This document shows positions 13,230 through 14,249 of a stretch of DNA of 14,249 bases, one piece after another. The notes beneath the pieces are model-generated. The model saw only the letters and a list, made by a program, of their open reading frames with translations, was not told the origin of the DNA and did no database searches. The DNA is taken from NCBI GenBank assembly GCA_031258055.1, contig JAIRNM010000436.1:1-14249 (forward strand). Reading direction: 5' to 3'. The translations under genes and the position numbers were made by a program. Source of the stretch: Bifidobacteriaceae bacterium (GTDB taxonomy: Bacteria; Actinomycetota; Actinomycetes; Actinomycetales; WQXJ01). Each line of letters opens with the position of its first letter. Position 1 is the stretch's first letter.

Positions 13230-14242
13230 TGATCGTCCCCGTAGGCGGTTTGATCTAATGCGGCCAAGATTTCTTCGGCGGTGGGACGCTCAAGGGTGGC
13301 GCCGAGGGCCCCGTCCACAACTGTGATGACGCGGTCGGCCTGGGAGGCTAGATGCAAGTCGTGGGTGGCCAAAACTACTGAAGTGCCGGTCTGACTCAGT
13401 GTCCTGAGAGAATTCAAGACCAGCTTCGAATCGGCGGTTGAGAGCCGTCCGGTCGGCTCATCCGCGAAGACAATCTTCGGGTGCTGGGTGATTAGACGCG
13501 CCAACGAAATCCGGGCCGCTTGGGGCGGGGTGAGTTGCTCCGGCGTCTTCTTGGCTAGATCGGCGGCGCCTAGTTCCTCCAGCGTGCGCAGGGACAGTTC
13601 CCGGTTGGACCAGGCTGACCGTCCCGCCAATTGGCCTGGCAACTCGACGTTCTGGAGAGCTGTCAGCGAGGGCACGAGCGGCGGGTTGATTAGCAGGAGG
13701 CCCACATTCTCACGCAGCATCCCGGCGATGGTCGAACGCGAGGCGCGTGCCAAGTTGGTCTCCAAGAGGACGACATGTCCCTCGGTAACCGGTTCAAGTC
13801 CGGCCAGACAGCGCAGCAGGGTTGATTTTCCGGAACCGGAAGGACCGACCAGTGCGAGCATTTCGCCCGCCCGCAAAGTCAATGACACGCCAGAGAAGAC
13901 ATGGAGCGGATGTTTAGAGCCGCGCATCCAAAAGACCTTCGAGATCTTGTGGGCACTGAGCACAGTTGGCCCCGGCGGGCGGCCCGGGGACCTCAGCGTG
14001 GCCGGAGCCGCCGAAGCGAACGACTTTGGGGGATCAGCCGACGCGTCCGCGGGCGTTCGGTTGGTCTGAGCTACCGGGGTCGTCGCGGGGACCGGAGTAG
14101 CGGAACCAGTCGGGGCGGACACGGCAGCGGGAGGGTTGGCGGCATCGGTCGCGGAGAGGTTCTTAGCGGCCGGACTGGCCGCAGCAGCCGCAGCAGCCGC
14201 AGCGTCCGGCGTTTGAGCTGATTTCGGGGCGGTCTGGTCCAC
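13226..14242 (-). CDS. ABC transporter ATPase with Ala/Pro-rich N-terminal extension (5' end possibly beyond window)
   Basis: This ATPase partners the FtsX-like permease downstream. The ABC core begins near residue 94 (VLSAHKISKVF) and has Walker A GPSGSGKST (133-141, K139), Walker B IVFADEPTG (257-265, D261/E262) and H-loop THD (H294). The signature motif reads LTPPQ (237-241) instead of LSGGQ, the Q-loop Gln is replaced (GLLLINPP, 181-188), and the D-loop reads RLSTAD instead of the usual NLD. Residues 1-93 are an Ala/Pro/Ser/Thr-rich disordered stretch including nine consecutive Ala. The GTG at 14242 lies seven bases from the edge, the frame remains open there and no ribosome site is visible, so the gene may begin outside. 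Alternatively a GTG at 13963, with GGGG seven bases upstream, would give a normal 245-residue ATPase. The family is secure; the start is not. Confidence 0.85.
   Translation of the reverse strand: MDQTAPKSAQTPDAAAAAAAAASPAAKNLSATDAANPPAAVSAPTGSATPVPATTPVAQTNRTPADASADPPKSFASAAPATLRSPGRPPGPTVLSAHKISKVFWMRGSKHPLHVFSGVSLTLRAGEMLALVGPSGSGKSTLLRCLAGLEPVTEGHVVLLETNLARASRSTIAGMLRENVGLLLINPPLVPSLTALQNVELPGQLAGRSAWSNRELSLRTLEELGAADLAKKTPEQLTPPQAARISLARLITQHPKIVFADEPTGRLSTADSKLVLNSLRTLSQTGTSVVLATHDLHLASQADRVITVVDGALGATLERPTAEEILAALDQTAYGDDQ
14181..14203. repeat. 9-base tandem repeat encoding the poly-Ala run
   Basis: GCAGCAGCC occurs twice in direct succession and a third time partly (14181-14203), in frame with the Ala run near the ATPase N-terminus. 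Copy-number change would add or remove three Ala without a frameshift. Confidence 0.7.
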
Positions 14243-14249
14243 GTCTTTA

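Noticed and set aside
13488..14069. 193-codon plus-strand open frame
   Set aside because: It is antisense to the ABC core motifs, with no recognisable domain.

Overview
The window looks like a gene-dense stretch of a GC-rich actinobacterial chromosome. Support for this: strong G/C preference at third codon positions, frequent GTG and TTG starts, stop/start overlaps between neighbouring genes, and an actinobacterial-style MoxR/DUF58/VWA/TPR cluster. An Actinomycetales or Micrococcales-type host is plausible, but the sequence does not settle the genus. I see no rRNA, tRNA, IS element, phage gene or CRISPR. The content is ordinary chromosomal housekeeping and accessory metabolism with some unusual details.

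Left part (1-2849): the 3' three quarters of a large FAD plus [4Fe-4S] D-lactate-dehydrogenase-type oxidoreductase runs in from the left edge on the + strand. It converges, with only 19 bases between stop codons, on a minus-strand isochorismatase-family cysteine hydrolase whose catalytic Asp position holds Glu.

Central minus-strand cluster (2919-8022), in transcription order: MoxR AAA+ ATPase, DUF58 protein, small one-TM protein, a 666-residue membrane protein with two von Willebrand A domains in one chain, and a TPR membrane protein with a long acidic tail. Every junction overlaps (ATGA, 14 bases, TTGA, ATGA), so the five products are probably made in fixed proportion and work together at the membrane. 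The MoxR ATPase would act as the chaperone and the VWA, DUF58 and TPR proteins as a membrane assembly, as in Bat-type operons. The cellular job of such clusters in actinobacteria is not established.

PaaZ/PaaI-like pair (8055-9934): upstream of moxR lies a minus-strand aldehyde-dehydrogenase-fold protein resembling the N-terminal domain of PaaZ. It keeps the catalytic Cys but has lost the oxyanion Asn and the general-base Glu. A tandem repeat has rewritten its last codons and stop. A hotdog acyl-CoA thioesterase is transcribed divergently from it, 23 bp away. Together they suggest acyl-CoA chemistry, possibly a remnant or relative of aromatic-CoA catabolism.

Right part (10124-14249): an O6-alkylguanine-DNA alkyltransferase (minus) and an EamA/DMT exporter (plus) are divergent. 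The exporter converges on a two-gene minus-strand ABC module: an ATPase with an Ala/Pro-rich N-terminal extension and degenerate signature, Q- and D-loops, coupled by an ATGA overlap to a ten-TM FtsX-like permease. The ATPase frame is still open at the right edge, so its true start may lie outside.

No gene-free stretch exceeds 300 bases. The longest (9935-10123) holds only GC-rich hairpins.
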